Of a stretch of DNA of 64,000 bases, positions 1 through 11,788 are shown piece after piece. The notes beneath the pieces are model-generated. The model saw only the letters and a program-made list of their open reading frames with translations. It searched no databases and was not told where the DNA came from. The DNA lies in the NCBI GenBank assembly GCA_003254885.1, contig QANT01008670.1:30159-94158 (forward strand), in the 5' to 3' direction. The position numbers and the translations under genes were made by a program. Source of the stretch: Purshia tridentata. Its lineage: Eukaryota > Streptophyta > Magnoliopsida > Rosales > Rosaceae. Numbering within the stretch: position 1 is the first letter of the stretch; each line of letters opens with the position of its first letter.

Positions 1-1645
1 ATTCAATTACTGTGGGGGACTGGGGGGTAGACTGTAAAATGCAATGTTGAAGATGAAAATTAAGAAAGAAAGTTTCTTTGTGTTTCTAATTTTCTGCAGT
101 TCCCTTTTATTTTAGTAAATTTTCTTCCCATTATTGCCTATCTTGTCTTGTATGTACCTTATTGTTGCCAAATATTCCTCATATAATACTTGCTTTTGGG
201 GTGTCAATGTGCCTCACAATCTGAATAATGCGACTGGCATGTGCTAATTCACTTTAAATGAAGGAACCCAAATCTGGTGAGGCACCACAGCTGTGCAATA
301 GGGTCCAGAAAGCCTAAATTGGTTGTCAACCATGAACATTATCCACTTCCCTACTCTATCTTGGTTGACTCTAAGCTAGAAAACTGTATTCCACCTGTCA
401 AAACTTCGAACTAATATTCTCTTCAGTTTAAACAAACCATATTGCCAAATACTTAAGCACAGCAGGAATATCTTGGTGGGGATGGTTTTCAGGACCTGAT
501 CCTCTGTGTTGACTTATACAAGAACAATAAGACAGAGCAAGGCAAGAGTATGTTTCATAGTTTCTCTATCAAATTCAACTCTCATTTCACCATAGAAATG
601 TTTGTTTGAGGTTTAACTACTGCAGGAATAGCTATTTCCTTTCTCAGTTAAACGTGATAAAATTCATGACAAGGATTTTGTTGTTAGAACTTGGAAGCAA
701 CTGAGAATGTTCATCTGGTCATTAATTTTATTTCACTTCCAAAAGTACAGCCCAAATTCTTCTCATTAGTTACATAGTGGGGCAGTATCTAACTGCAGAC
801 AGATTCTGTTTTGTATGTACTAAAATATTCTTTGAAGTTGAAGTACAGCCCATACTTGGTATTTGCTTTGCTGTTGCCCTTGCACATCTGGGGCAGTACT
901 ATATACTCTACCAATTGTTGTGTGACAACAAAACCTTTAATTAGCACCCTTATATAGTTGGCATTTGTCTTTCTACGGTTGGCTTTTGTTTTTTCATGCT
1001 GATCTTTCTTCTTTCCAGCACAATGTACACCCTGTTGGTATGCATACACATACTGCATCATAATTGGGAAGCTTTTTATTGGTGATTTTGTAGTTTTTCG
1101 CAAATACCCACATGTGTTCCATTTGATCTTTCTTCTTTCCAGCAAATGTACACTCTTGATTCATATAGACATGACACAGGGACACAAACACTCATACACA
1201 AAATGCATTATTGTTGAAAAAATTACCCTGCGCATGAGGACTGGACAATATCTTTCTCCTCAATCTCAACCCCTGCTCACCTTAATTACTGCTACCTCTG
1301 CTGTATTAAGTAATAGTAATTTGATTTAGACTTTTCTCCTAGTAAAGTTGATGAATTTGAGGCAAACACCATGATTTAATATGTTTGCAGAACATAATAC
1401 CAGTCAATTATCTCATGAACTTAATTATATATTCCTAGATGCAAGAATGTGTTGTAACAAAACCTAACCATATGCAAGAAGGATGGAAGTTAAAGAATAT
1501 GAAGTTCTGTGAAAGAAAATAGAAATATATATGCTTCCATTTTTGAAGTTGTAGATACAAAAAAAGAGTATACATCTTCTTCTCATTTGCAAGCTTGTTG
1601 TTTTAATTCACAACTATGATTTGTACCCTTTGAGCAGGACTAGCA
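1..1645. other. Gene-free stretch at the window edge
   Basis: I see no convincing gene here. Open frames at about 789-1329 overlap on both strands, have no recognisable domain and look like chance. The only structure is a direct repeat of about 29 bp, at 999-1028 and 1123-1152, that contains a pyrimidine-rich stretch ending in CAG and so resembles a splice acceptor. The last part (about 1500-1645) is probably the 3' untranslated region of the minus-strand SOFL gene. Confidence 0.5.
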
Positions 1646-2002
1646 CTAGCACTTCCTTTTGGTACTCTTTTCACCAGTTTTCTTCTCTTGTTTGTCTGTG
1701 TTCTTGTGCCTAGATTGCTTGTTCTCACGCTTGAAACGAGCAGGGCCATTACTTTCTTTACTACGAGAACGTACAAGGTGATGATGACTTGGGCCAGAGG
1801 AAGCATCAGAAGCCATGGAATCATCACTTTCATCGTCATCTTTGTGAATTTTTCTAATGTGATTGTAGTTGTCAACATCAACTTCTTCATCAATATTACT
1901 GCATTCAGCATCATCTTCTTGCATGGGAGAGACAATATATGTTGTCCACCCTGATTCACTGCTGCTACATCCTTCTGTGCCCAAAAAGTGTTTGAAATCC
2001 AT
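1646..2002 (-). CDS. SOB5-like (SOFL) family protein
   Basis: This single-exon gene encodes 118 residues. Two motifs identify the plant SOFL family. Near residues 13-24 is a Ser-rich stretch followed by ESGWTTYI (SOFL-A), and at 61-71 is DSMASDASSGP (SOFL-B). The tail from about residue 78 is Lys/Arg/Ser-rich and probably nuclear or low-complexity. SOFL proteins are known from Arabidopsis as positive regulators of cytokinin levels; their biochemical activity is unclear. I start at the second in-frame Met (2002) because homologues begin near MDF; a Met seven residues upstream (2023) lies in a GA-rich tract and is less likely. The frame stops after KSTKRKC. Another frame stays open past that stop to 1603 and reads GSASASPAQ, which resembles SOFL tails, so the C-terminus may be truncated by a small frameshift or differ by splicing. 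Confidence 0.8.
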   Translation of the reverse strand: MDFKHFLGTEGCSSSESGWTTYIVSPMQEDDAECSNIDEEVDVDNYNHIRKIHKDDDESDDSMASDASSGPSHHHLVRSRSKESNGPARFKRENKQSRHKNTDKQEKKTGEKSTKRKC

Positions 2003-2944
2003 TTGAGAGAGAGAGAGAGTCAAAAATGGTAGGGAATAAAGGCCTGCCTATGGATGCTAGATAGAACTGTGGCATATGCACCTATGTAATTGCTATGACT
2101 ATTAATACTCTATTAAACCAGCAGAAGACAACTTTCTATGATTTTAAATTGTGTCAATGATGAAATGGTATTTTTTCAGGGCTAAAAAATCTCTTTGCAA
2201 ACGGGCATGAAGCTTCCATTTAAGGAGGAAAAATAGTATAATATGGGGTTGGTTTTTTGGTCGTTAAAAGAATATTGTTCTTTTTACTTTGTCAATGTCA
2301 TCTTAAATGAAAAGCCAACTTGTAGTGCAGAATACAGATAACCTCATTTTACAACTACAGAGAATGTAAAACCCATCTTCTTACTTAAATATCAAAGTGT
2401 TGAGTATCTACATAAATTCTGTCTTGTCTGTACAATGCATGCCAGCACATTCCTGGAACTAGAAGAATATGAGACCATGTTCATTGAGTATGTTAGAGCA
2501 GAGCCTCTCCATTTCATATCCATCATTCACAGCTCTAAATCATTGATTGACCTGTCAGCTTTTTCTATGAGATAAAATGCAGAGAACCCAACTGGGTCTT
2601 GGGGTTTTAGATCAGGATGCTGACTGCTGAGGATTCCTCCTAATGCTGTCCATCCCTTGTTTGCTGCCTACTCTATGTTAATGGGATTAAAACAAGACAG
2701 GATTTTATGCTTGTGTCATATCATACAGGAATCCCAGTTTGAATATAATAGTCTTACACTAAGTTGAAAATAGCAACTACGTATGAAGCAAAGAAAAAAA
2801 AGAAAGCAACTTTCATGTTCAAATTGGGATCTCATATATCACTGTGCTGGTATAAACTATAAACATTACATTGTTCGTTAAAAGAGAGTTATAACTTTTA
2901 AGAGTTAATCAAACTGTGATAATTTTCATGCTTACTCCCTTTCT

Positions 2945-2977
<33 letters not shown>

Positions 2978-3108
2978 CTCTATGTCCATGGTTGACTGGT
3001 TGTTCACAAATCTGTCACTCTCTGTCTGTGAATTAATGGAGTAATACTGTTTGATTGGGAAGTGAGAGAACAGACATTGTTGTCATTGGAAGAAGAGAAA
3101 TGTGGTGG

Positions 3109-3194
3109 GCACGCGTCAGACACGAGCTTGGATTTGGGTTTGGGCAAGCCTGCACGCGTCAGACACAAGATGGATTTGGGTTTGGGTTGTGTTC
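3109..3194. repeat. 43-bp tandem duplication, two units
   Basis: Two adjacent units begin with GCACGCGTCAGACAC at 3109 and 3152. Each continues into GGATTTGGGTTTGGG. The units differ by a few substitutions and a one-base gap. No coding role is apparent. Confidence 0.75.
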
Positions 3195-4360
3195 CATCAA
3201 CATTTTTTTATTTATTCGACTAGTCAAACAAACATGTTAAGCATTCGTTCAACGTGTTTGGGTTGTTGTTGAATTGACTTTGGGAGTTTAAGCGTGGCCG
3301 ATGGTTTAGCCCAAAATTGAATTTGGGCTCCAGCTTTGTCCAAATTCATCTTTACTTGGCCCAATATGTTCAGGCTAAACAATCATTTTCTTCAATTTGT
3401 CACTTGCCCTTTTTTCTTTTGCACTTACAAATAAGTAGTTTCCAAATGTTTTATTTTTTTATAAAAGAAACTAATATTAAATATGTATGTAACAATAAAT
3501 GAAAGATCTCACGTTCTCAACGAAAGTTTTAAAATGAAATCTAATATTTATATTTTAATTTACTTTACCTAATTAATGATATAATTTGAAACAGATACAA
3601 TCGAATTACTTAACAACTATGATGATATAATTTCAAGTTAATAAAAAAAAGTTATATACTAAAGTTTGTGTGTCAAGGTACAAAGTACACCATGCATATG
3701 TGAGCGGAGAGAAACTTGCATGTTCCTAATATAAGAGACGTGATATCAAAGAGTAGGAAGAGACCGATTTCTCTCTTTCTTCTTTCTTTGGGTGATGCCA
3801 CGTCCCCTATAACGGGCACATGCAAATTTTTCTCATGGGAGTGATATGACTCAAGGGTTGTCCATGAAACAGTGTTAGAAGCTGGTTTTGACCTGGAATA
3901 TCCCTAGAATATATTCATCTGTATGATGGAGAATATCGCACAAGATGTGTTTGAAAATAAGCCTCAATTGATGTCCCCCATTACTGACAGTGTAAGAAAC
4001 CCTTTTGGCAAAGCCATTCAACTATGCCATCATTATCTTATTTTTGCGTTTACAAGCTGCCGCGTCTGCCTACTGAACACATATAAAATCAGCTACAAAA
4101 AACAACTTTTAGCGAAAGCAAAAGTAATCTTGGTCATTGGTCAATTAGCGGCCGGTGGCTAATGATCGAATACTGTTGGTGTTGGGGTACTATACTATAC
4201 ATAAAGGGGAGGCTATAAGTTGAAAATTGCAAAGGAAACTCACATGCCCAGATGCTCTGATTGTCCAATGTCGACATTATATAGACACTTGTGTCACTTG
4301 GGATAGACAATAAGACCAGATGAGGATCATCATTAACTATGTGAATCTTAATTTTACTCC

Positions 4361-4396
4361 CCTTTTTTTTTTTTTTTTTTTNTTTTTTTTTTTTTT
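4361..4396. repeat. Poly-T tract containing one N
   Basis: A run of about 35 thymines is interrupted by the only ambiguous base in the window, at 4382. This is a homopolymer whose length was probably not resolved during sequencing. Confidence 0.85.
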
Positions 4397-4960
4397 GAGA
4401 AAGCAAGAATAGTTAATTAAGGTATCGCTATTACATAATAAGTGTTTTGAACAGAATAACCTAGAATTACTATATTTTTAGAGTATCGGTACAAATGATT
4501 TATTTTCTTAATATATATAATCACAAAATAAAATCAATTATATTAATCGTACCAGTTCTAACAAAGTTGAAACCCACTTCATCACGCTTGCTAGCAAAGC
4601 TTGATAGCAAAGCATATCAATACGATTCTGGTCATATTCTCATGATTTTAATTACCCCTAAATACATGCAGAACCCCACATGCATGTTAATATATATATA
4701 TAGTTGGAGGGAACAGAAATTATCAATATATAAATTTGGATTACGATTTCTCAAAACCATTCAACTTGCACTAGTATATAGCTCATAGTCAATTTACATA
4801 TTGCCGGCAACAATAATACATAACTACAAAAACAGAAAGAAAGGCCAATTAAAAGGGATATAATTAATTCAATATTTTCTATCTGCGATTAATTAGAGAA
4901 CAAAACTTCTAATTAATTTCTATGATATTGTAGTCTTCAGGCTAGACGATGATCAATCTC

Positions 4961-5305
4961 TCAGACTTGCTGAGAAGAGCAAGAGCAAGAACAAGTACTA
5001 GTACTAATTGAAGTGCTGAGCTCGGTAGCTAAGTGAGTGGGCTTATCATCCCCAGCCATTATGACAACTGCAATGTTTGGGTTACCAAACACTGTCATGG
5101 GCTTTGATGTTGGCTTCTGATCTTCATGATCGTCATCTTCATGTCCTGATGATGGGTCAGAATTAGAGTGTTTGCGGTATGAGCAAACAAGGATGATCAA
5201 AGCAACAGAAATGAGCAGCAACATTAAGGATATGCTGCCAAAGAGGTAAGGTATTGGAGACTTCCATGGGTGGTGGTGGACTCTAGTAGTAGTTGTAGGC
5301 CTCAT
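4961..5305 (-). CDS. GLUTAMINE DUMPER (GDU) family protein, intact copy
   Basis: This intronless gene encodes 114 residues with the full GDU plan. A short cytosolic or luminal N-terminus ends in WKSPIPYLFG (residues 14-23). One membrane span follows at about 20-41 (Leu/Ile/Val-rich, ending VCSYRK). An acidic linker comes next (HEDDDHED), then the hallmark VIMAG box at 81-85, followed by DDKPTHLA and a Ser/Thr/Cys-rich tail. Overexpressed Arabidopsis GDU1 causes amino-acid export and interacts through VIMAG with the membrane E3 ligase LOG2. The same role is likely here but is inferred from the family. Length is close to the usual 110-160 residues. It is the first of three GDU loci on the same strand (next at 10043 and 11534) and the only one that looks fully intact. 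Confidence 0.92.
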   Translation of the reverse strand: MRPTTTTRVHHHPWKSPIPYLFGSISLMLLLISVALIILVCSYRKHSNSDPSSGHEDDDHEDQKPTSKPMTVFGNPNIAVVIMAGDDKPTHLATELSTSISTSTCSCSCSSQQV

Positions 5306-8300
5306 TTTCTGAGTTTCTAACTTCTAATTCTTAATGGTTTTTTGTTTGGGAGAGTATTGGTGCAAAGAAATGATGTTGGTGGCTCAGCAATTTATAGGGA
5401 GATTGGCCTTTGAATGACTATAATGCCCATATGGGTTTAGGAGGAAGATTCCTCCTTGTGCTTTCTGAGATGCCCAAGTAGTAGCTAGCTATAGTTCATT
5501 TCAAGATGCCAAAAGTGACTCACTTGGTGATTTGGGTGTTCAAAAGTGCTGCTTGCTAATGCTTTTGGCTATTAGAAAAATATTAATGGGCATGAACTTT
5601 TTGGTTTTTGGGGTACTGATGCTCAATTGATTACTAGCTAGTACTGCACTACCCACTAGTACTAAACTAGTACTGCACTAGTTTATGCCAATACCAAATA
5701 ACCATTGAAGCATATGCTGCAAGGATTTTGTGTTTTGCTTAATCTCCTGCTTTTTCTTTGTGCGTCATCAATCATTTGAAAGAAGAAAATCTGTCCATTT
5801 TCGCACGGGCTTTATTAGGGGTGGGTTTTTGCCTTAATTTTCAACATTACAGCACATAGAGAACGAGAGGTCTCTAAAAACAGAGGAAACTTTTTGGGTT
5901 TTCTTCAAGTCATTGGTGATTATCTATCAGAAATCTCATCTTGCAATAGAAATGATGTCAACAAAGAGAAGAAAATGAGTACACTTTGTCATTGTTTACC
6001 TTCAAAGTTGAGAACTTTTGGATCCTATTTGGCTATTAATTTGCAGGACCCACCAAGCGTGACCTTATGCAGTAGTAAGTTCTAATGTGAACTAGCCAGT
6101 GGGATTGTGTAGCATGTCATGTGGTATAGCTTAATTGTACGTAGCAACAATAATTATTTTGAATTTGATGATTCAGTTATATATATCCTAATTCCTATGT
6201 CATATCTGAGGGGACCTCAAGATAAGAGAAGGCCCCAATTCTATTCATATTTGATGTGAGATTTTTGTACATTACATTGCGTATAACTTTTCCAGACAAT
6301 TATGGATAAGAAGTGGTTATATAGCAGCTTCAATCAGGTTGTACGTTGAAGTTTAGATTGATAAACGATGGCCCTGTTTGGTCCCTTATATGTAATGAAT
6401 ACAGATTGCAGTATGTTTCAAAATTTCAAATCATAAAATGGGGATGAAATTAATATTCCACCAACATATATATATTTTTCTTAGTTTGCTTGCAGGCAAC
6501 CTTATCCCCCTTAATTCTCGTAACTTCCACTAGACGCAAACAATATAACAACAAGGTTGCTAGATGCTTACATGTATCTTCCCCTTAATTTCTGACTGCG
6601 ATGATCAAACTGTTGTCATGTCTTGCAATTAAGTGTGAAAAGTACCATAATTTGTACATCAGCTCACATTATTTAAATAAAATTGGGTTAAGTAATTAAT
6701 TAACCCCATTTGCTCTTATTTTTCTCTTAAGTAGATCTCCTTTTAATTACAGTAATTGTATATAAAATAATTAAGTTGTCGAGATAATTAATGCAATTAT
6801 ATGCAAATATTTTTCTTCGACATGAACGTACTGTTATGTACAAAGTACGTAGGTGTAAACAGGTCCCACAAATTATAGAAGATGAAGTGGAGACGCTTCT
6901 TACTTGGTCCAAATTTCCAACAACCATATTGAAGAAGAAATTAATTTTGCTTTGCTTGCTCATTTGTTTTCATAGTCCAATATGTATATACCAACTTTTT
7001 AAGCACTTTTCAGTGCCCTCCCGACAATTTGACTGTAGTTTCAGCAGACACCAAAGAGATATGAGATTGAGGGATCGAGGAAAGAAAATCTCCATTTTGT
7101 GTTTCAATTTTCAAAAATATCCAACTAATCGATCATTATCCACATCATTCACATTTATAATATTTCGCAAACCTGCGTCTTCAAGCCTAGCTAGCTATCT
7201 ACACTTTTGAAACCTAGCTTTTTTCTTATAGGAAAACAAAGAAGGTGATATAATATATATAAGGATCAGATTAATGTATATTTCATTTTTGTTTGCATGA
7301 TATATAGTCTGACATATATATATATATATGCTTACGTACATGTTATATGTTGTTGCAATAAAAATAAAACTCGTTATATATGTAGTGACTTTGTGAGACT
7401 ATTACACTTTCAGAAATGATTCTAAATATTAATTAATTACAAGCACACAATATTACGAGGATATTTTAACTTGTACGTACGTAGTAGCTCCAGCCTCCAT
7501 GAGAAACAAAACAAAAATGTGAATATATATGTAAAGAAGATGAGTAGATGAAGATGTGGAAATGCACTTCCCTTTAGACTAATTTGCCATATCTAAACTT
7601 TGAAAGATATTATAATAATTCTGAAAACCCACCACCACCTTTACTTTCTAGACTGCATATGTATGTAAATTAATTCTGAGTCTTCCATTAGTAACAGTAC
7701 GTCACCCAATTAACATCTCCGAGACGCCACTTCTTTCTTAGTTTTACCTAATCCAGTCAATAAACCATACCATGCATCCTGCCAAACTTCCATTAATTGG
7801 CTAATTGCGCCCGCTGTATTCAATTAATAATTAATTAACAAGGTGTCTCTTTTTCTCTATTATTTTTGTTTGTTTCTGAAAAAAGTAAGCACATTCGAGA
7901 ACTGGGTTTAAGACTTTTGGTAATTTACTAGGAAGCCAGTCTATGGTGGACAACTCTATGTCTAACCTTGGGATTCAACTAGTTCGAAAAGAATTTCCGT
8001 GAAATTATTTTTAAATTAATATAAATAATTCGGTTAAAATATTCAATTGTTCATGTTTTCCGTACGTGTAATTTTGTGGGTCATTAATTACTTTACTAGA
8101 TTTAGTTTGGAATGTGAACAGACTGATATTTGGGTGACATCAATGATGATGTAATTTCTTGGCTCAATTATATTGAATAAAATTGATGAAGAGCCTTGAA
8201 ATTTCAATTCAAAAAAAAGAAGAGATTATTAGTCTGAATTAATTTTCATATTTTAGTTTTCATCATGTACGTTCACTTCAATAATATTCTGTGATGCAAA

Positions 8301-10042
8301 TGCAATTTCCAATGTTGCAAATAACATGTATGGGCCGGCCCCTACCAGTTTTGCGGCGCTATCAGCACTAAGTAATTTGATGTTCATCCACATATGAATG
8401 GGCTGGAAAGTTAAAAACCCTGAAAGAGATAGATGGATTTGGTCAATTTCAATCAACTTCCATGAGAAACTTCACAAAAATGTGAATTTTATATATTAAT
8501 ACAACTAATTATATAAAACCAAGTGGCATATCCATCATTTCATGTCTCCCACTAGAGTACGTATGTGGAAAACCCAAATCAATTTGCTTTGACTAATTTG
8601 CCATATGAATAAGAAAACTTAACCTAGCTCTGTTTCATAAAGTTTAATTTAAAATTAATTGATCGATAGTCGATGAAGATTAAATTTAAAACATTGTATA
8701 TTGTAAATTTGTAATATAAGACTTTGTATTTTGGATGTAGTGATTGAGACATATCCACGACACCATTTGTTTTCATTTTTGAGAAAATTCTATAAAAACC
8801 TATTTCCCATTTTTATTATTATTATTATACATGTTCATTCTACATCAGACCATCAGATTCCTGATCAGTCTTCCAAAAAACATTTGCGAGAAGCCACGTC
8901 TGTGTTAATCTAGCTAATCCACATCCACTAATTGGTAATTACCTTTTGGCTTTCGCATTGTGTCAAACTTAGTTGGCTTATGATGGGATAGATCATAGAG
9001 CAAAGTTGGTAATTACTAATTATTATTAGATTGGTGGCATTGACTCTTGCAGACTGCAGGGTCCTCTAACTTCTTATTTTAAGTCATCCTCCATCAGCTT
9101 TATTGATTACCCAATTAATCACTATCAATTCCATAATCCTTATTAATTAGTAATGGTAGTTGGTGTCCGTATCACTGTATCAGTGGCAAAACGCTGCGTT
9201 TTAGTAAAAGCTGCTTGCAACAATATTAACTCTAAATTATTGAACGTAATTAAATTTAAGAAGCTTGATTTGGGATGCAGAGGAATTCTTATCAGAGCCG
9301 AAAAACACACACTGATTAATTGATATGCTTTCCTTCTCATCCTTAGCAAACGCGCATAATTTAATGTGGAATCACAATTAATTAAAATCCTAGCTAGCTA
9401 CCACCAAACTTTATTGCTCATGAAGTTATTCTCAAATTAATTGTAACTTTTCAATTTGCAAAGGAATATTAGAAAAAGAAAGAGATATCAATATATTGGT
9501 GGCAAGTCATCATTTGAGAGAGAGCTGGTCGAGTCACCAATGGAATCAATGTTGAAACTTTTGGTACACATGATGAATTTGAACCTTCAAGTTGCTTAAT
9601 TCCCAAGATGCCCAAAAGTTCATTTGCTTGGCTTTAAGATTACACCATATATCATCATAATATCAACCAACATATATGCCAAACTTAATAATTAATTTCA
9701 TGGCCACGCAATTTGAAGCCTAACCAATTGATCCCAAATAAACTAAGTAAACTATATGTATCATATAAAACAAAAAGAAATGAAAAGATCGAGAAGAAAA
9801 TAATTGATTGTATAACAATTATTTCACAGTAATTCTCATAACACTCTTCAATTTACATGCATCTTCCCGCAGCCTACAACATTAAACCCAGTAGTAGGAG
9901 AGACTATAATTCTATAACAAATGTTATAGAATTATAAAATAAACAAAAACAAAAAAACAAAAAAAAAAACCAACAGATCGAGAAAAATAATAATAGGACT
10001 TGAAAGAAGATGGAGCTAGAGATTTGAGAGATTTTGATGAGT
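5306..10042. other. Intergenic spacer with diverged local duplications
   Basis: About 4.7 kb of AT-rich DNA between the first and second GDU loci. No gene is supported; the frames at 6791-7210 and 8253-8456 show no domain. Two diverged direct copies can be seen by eye. Blocks near 7493-7600 and 8457-8620 share CCATGAGAAAC...CAAAAATGTGAAT and ACTAATTTGCCATAT. Blocks near 7713-7810 and 8880-8940 share the G/CGAGA(C/A)GCCAC motif and a following CTAATCCA. The stretch at 9400-9700 resembles 11190-11420 beside the third GDU copy. Confidence 0.5.
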
Positions 10043-10602
10043 TTAGTGAAGAGTGGAGGTAGAGGTGATGGGCTTTGCCAAGTATGTGGGTGTTATGTCT
10101 CCAGCCATTATGACAACAACTCTGGGTTCCGAGTTTGCAGTCTCTATGTCCACTGGCTTAGCAGCTGGCTTTTCTTGATCAGCATCAAGAGTAGTATTAG
10201 AAGAACAACGAAAAGTAATCGATCTTGATTCATTGAAGTAATTACAATATGATGAATACATATATAGCTAGTAGCTGTACGAACAGAATTAGTATTAATC
10301 TAACAGAACACTAACTAACAAGCTAAACCAGTAACTAACTCAATTTACTGTTATAAGGCCTGATTCACTGCTTTCCTGTGTACAATACTAGTGTGAGCTC
10401 CTTGAACTGCTATCGTGGCAACCTGTGGCTTATTAGTATTGCTGCTGCTTGAGTTGGACGACGACGTTTTGCGAAAGGAGCAAGCTAGAATGAGCAATGC
10501 AACCGCGATGAGGCCCAACATGAGGGCTAGGCCGCCGAAGAGGTATGGCATCGGAGACCTCCAGTTTGTGATCACAGCATCGGCTGTAGTATTATTAGCC
10601 AT
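10043..10602 (-). pseudogene. Split GLUTAMINE DUMPER gene (intron-containing or broken)
   Basis: Two parts of one GDU protein lie in different frames. The upstream part (10351-10602) starts at Met 10602. It has NWRSPMPYLFGG, a membrane span at about residues 20-40 and ACSFRKTSSS, then runs into a non-GDU tail and stops. The downstream part (10043 to about 10220) carries the rest: DQEKPAAKPVD, VVVIMAGD and PTYLAKP. A splice could rejoin them. A donor CAG|GTTGCC after residue 60 (exon end 10423) and an acceptor AAAAG|CCAGCT (exon start 10168) keep phase 0 and give about 101 residues. GDU genes normally lack introns, and the acceptor has a poor pyrimidine tract, so an insertion or rearrangement that broke the gene is at least as likely. 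The VIMAG box itself is unaltered. Transcript data would decide. Confidence 0.6.
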
Positions 10603-11533
10603 GCTGCTTCTGGAGTTTCAAACCCTCATTCACTATATTGAAGCAACCATACATGTTTGTATTTATATGCTAATTAAGCTTTATAATATATATGGTTTAA
10701 TCAAGTTACAAATATGGCCTTGGTTTTTGTTATATCTAAAAGTCCTCTCTATACTTTGCATGGCCCCCACCTGGACATCCATTGTTATACAAGTTTCTTT
10801 TTCTTTTTTTTGGTGAGTGGCGGGGGACTTAATTAGGCCTAGGTGCATTTCTACCACAAAATTCAAACAGTAGCTTCTTTCTTCTACATGATCAGCATGC
10901 ATTTCTTTTCTTCTCAAAACTCACCGTTTTAGACTTCCAGCCCAACTCCTAATGAATGAGGGACTTTTATATATATATGTACCGGTTTTACGACTTATTT
11001 TTCATCCGATTCGATCTCTTTAATTATCTCAACTTTAAATCATCAAATATAGATCACAATTACAATTACCCCAACTTTAGGGGTCAAACCAAGATTCAAG
11101 GGGTCATGCACCTACAATCGAAGGGAAGAATATATTATGAGTTCATAGGGTCAATCTAAACCCTTTTTGCTCTGACCAACAAACTTTTATTCCTGAAGTT
11201 ATTCTCAAATTTGTAAGAAGAAGAGGCGAATTTATATATCATTTGTTGGAGTTAATATTTAATCTGAGAACCGGCCTTCAGGTTGTTTCCAATATGTGCC
11301 CAAAACCAAAAGATTTCTTGGCCTTTTTTCCTTTTTCTTTTTTGTGAGAGAAAAAGATTGCTTGGCTTTAAGATTACAACATCATCATAATATATACCAC
11401 CCAACAAATTAAGGGCCTTAGCAAAAAAATAATTAAAATCAATATGCCAAAACAGAGCAAAGAGCTAGAAAAGAAATGTCACAAATCTTGAAGCCTAATA
11501 GAAGTTGATCCTATTTACATGGAGCAGGAGATT

Positions 11534-11788
11534 TCAGACAATCATTTTCAGATGGCCGGGCTTTGCCAAGTATGTGGGTGCTTTCTCTCCAGGCATTATG
11601 ACAACCACAACAGCAGCCTCAACCCTAGTAGCAGCTTGTTCTTCACCACCAGTAGTTGTGCTTGAGTTGGACCTAGTTTTATGAAAGCAGCAAGCTAGAA
11701 GCAGCCATACTATGACCATGACTACGACCACGAGGTACCAAGCGCCGCCATCAATGGTGGTGGCGATGGTGGAGTTTTCTGACTTCAT
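11534..11788 (-). CDS. Short divergent GDU-like protein with VIMPG box
   Basis: This 84-residue frame is clearly a GDU relative. It has one membrane span at about residues 17-34, then CCFHKTRSNSS like its neighbour, then VVVVIMPGE at 60-68 and PTYLAKP. Two family features are lost. The conserved aromatic stretch before the span (WRSP.PYLFG) is missing and replaced by DGGAWYL, and the invariant VIMAG reads VIMPG (Ala to Pro at residue 66). VIMAG is needed for GDU1 function in Arabidopsis, so this copy may be non-functional or altered. Flanking DNA to its left resembles that left of the split copy, which supports a local tandem duplication. Confidence 0.7.
   Translation of the reverse strand: MKSENSTIATTIDGGAWYLVVVVMVIVWLLLACCFHKTRSNSSTTTGGEEQAATRVEAAVVVVIMPGEKAPTYLAKPGHLKMIV

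Larger units (their letters stand above)
2024..4960. other. Intergenic spacer with simple repeats
   Basis: About 2.9 kb without a supported gene. It presumably holds the SOFL promoter (from 2003 up) and the 3' flank of the first GDU gene. It contains a poly-T run of more than 30 bases near 2947-2977, a 43-bp tandem repeat at 3109-3194, a second poly-T run with one undetermined base near 4361-4396, and AT-rich DNA. Short open frames such as 3923-4162 and 4495-4788 have no recognisable domain. Confidence 0.5.

Noticed and set aside
6791-7210. 139-residue plus frame
   Set aside because: AT-driven, no domain, no splice or promoter context.
8253-8456. 67-residue minus frame with the text ADSAAKLVGAGPY
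   Set aside because: Composition looks somewhat protein-like, but I cannot assign a family and there are no flanking exons.
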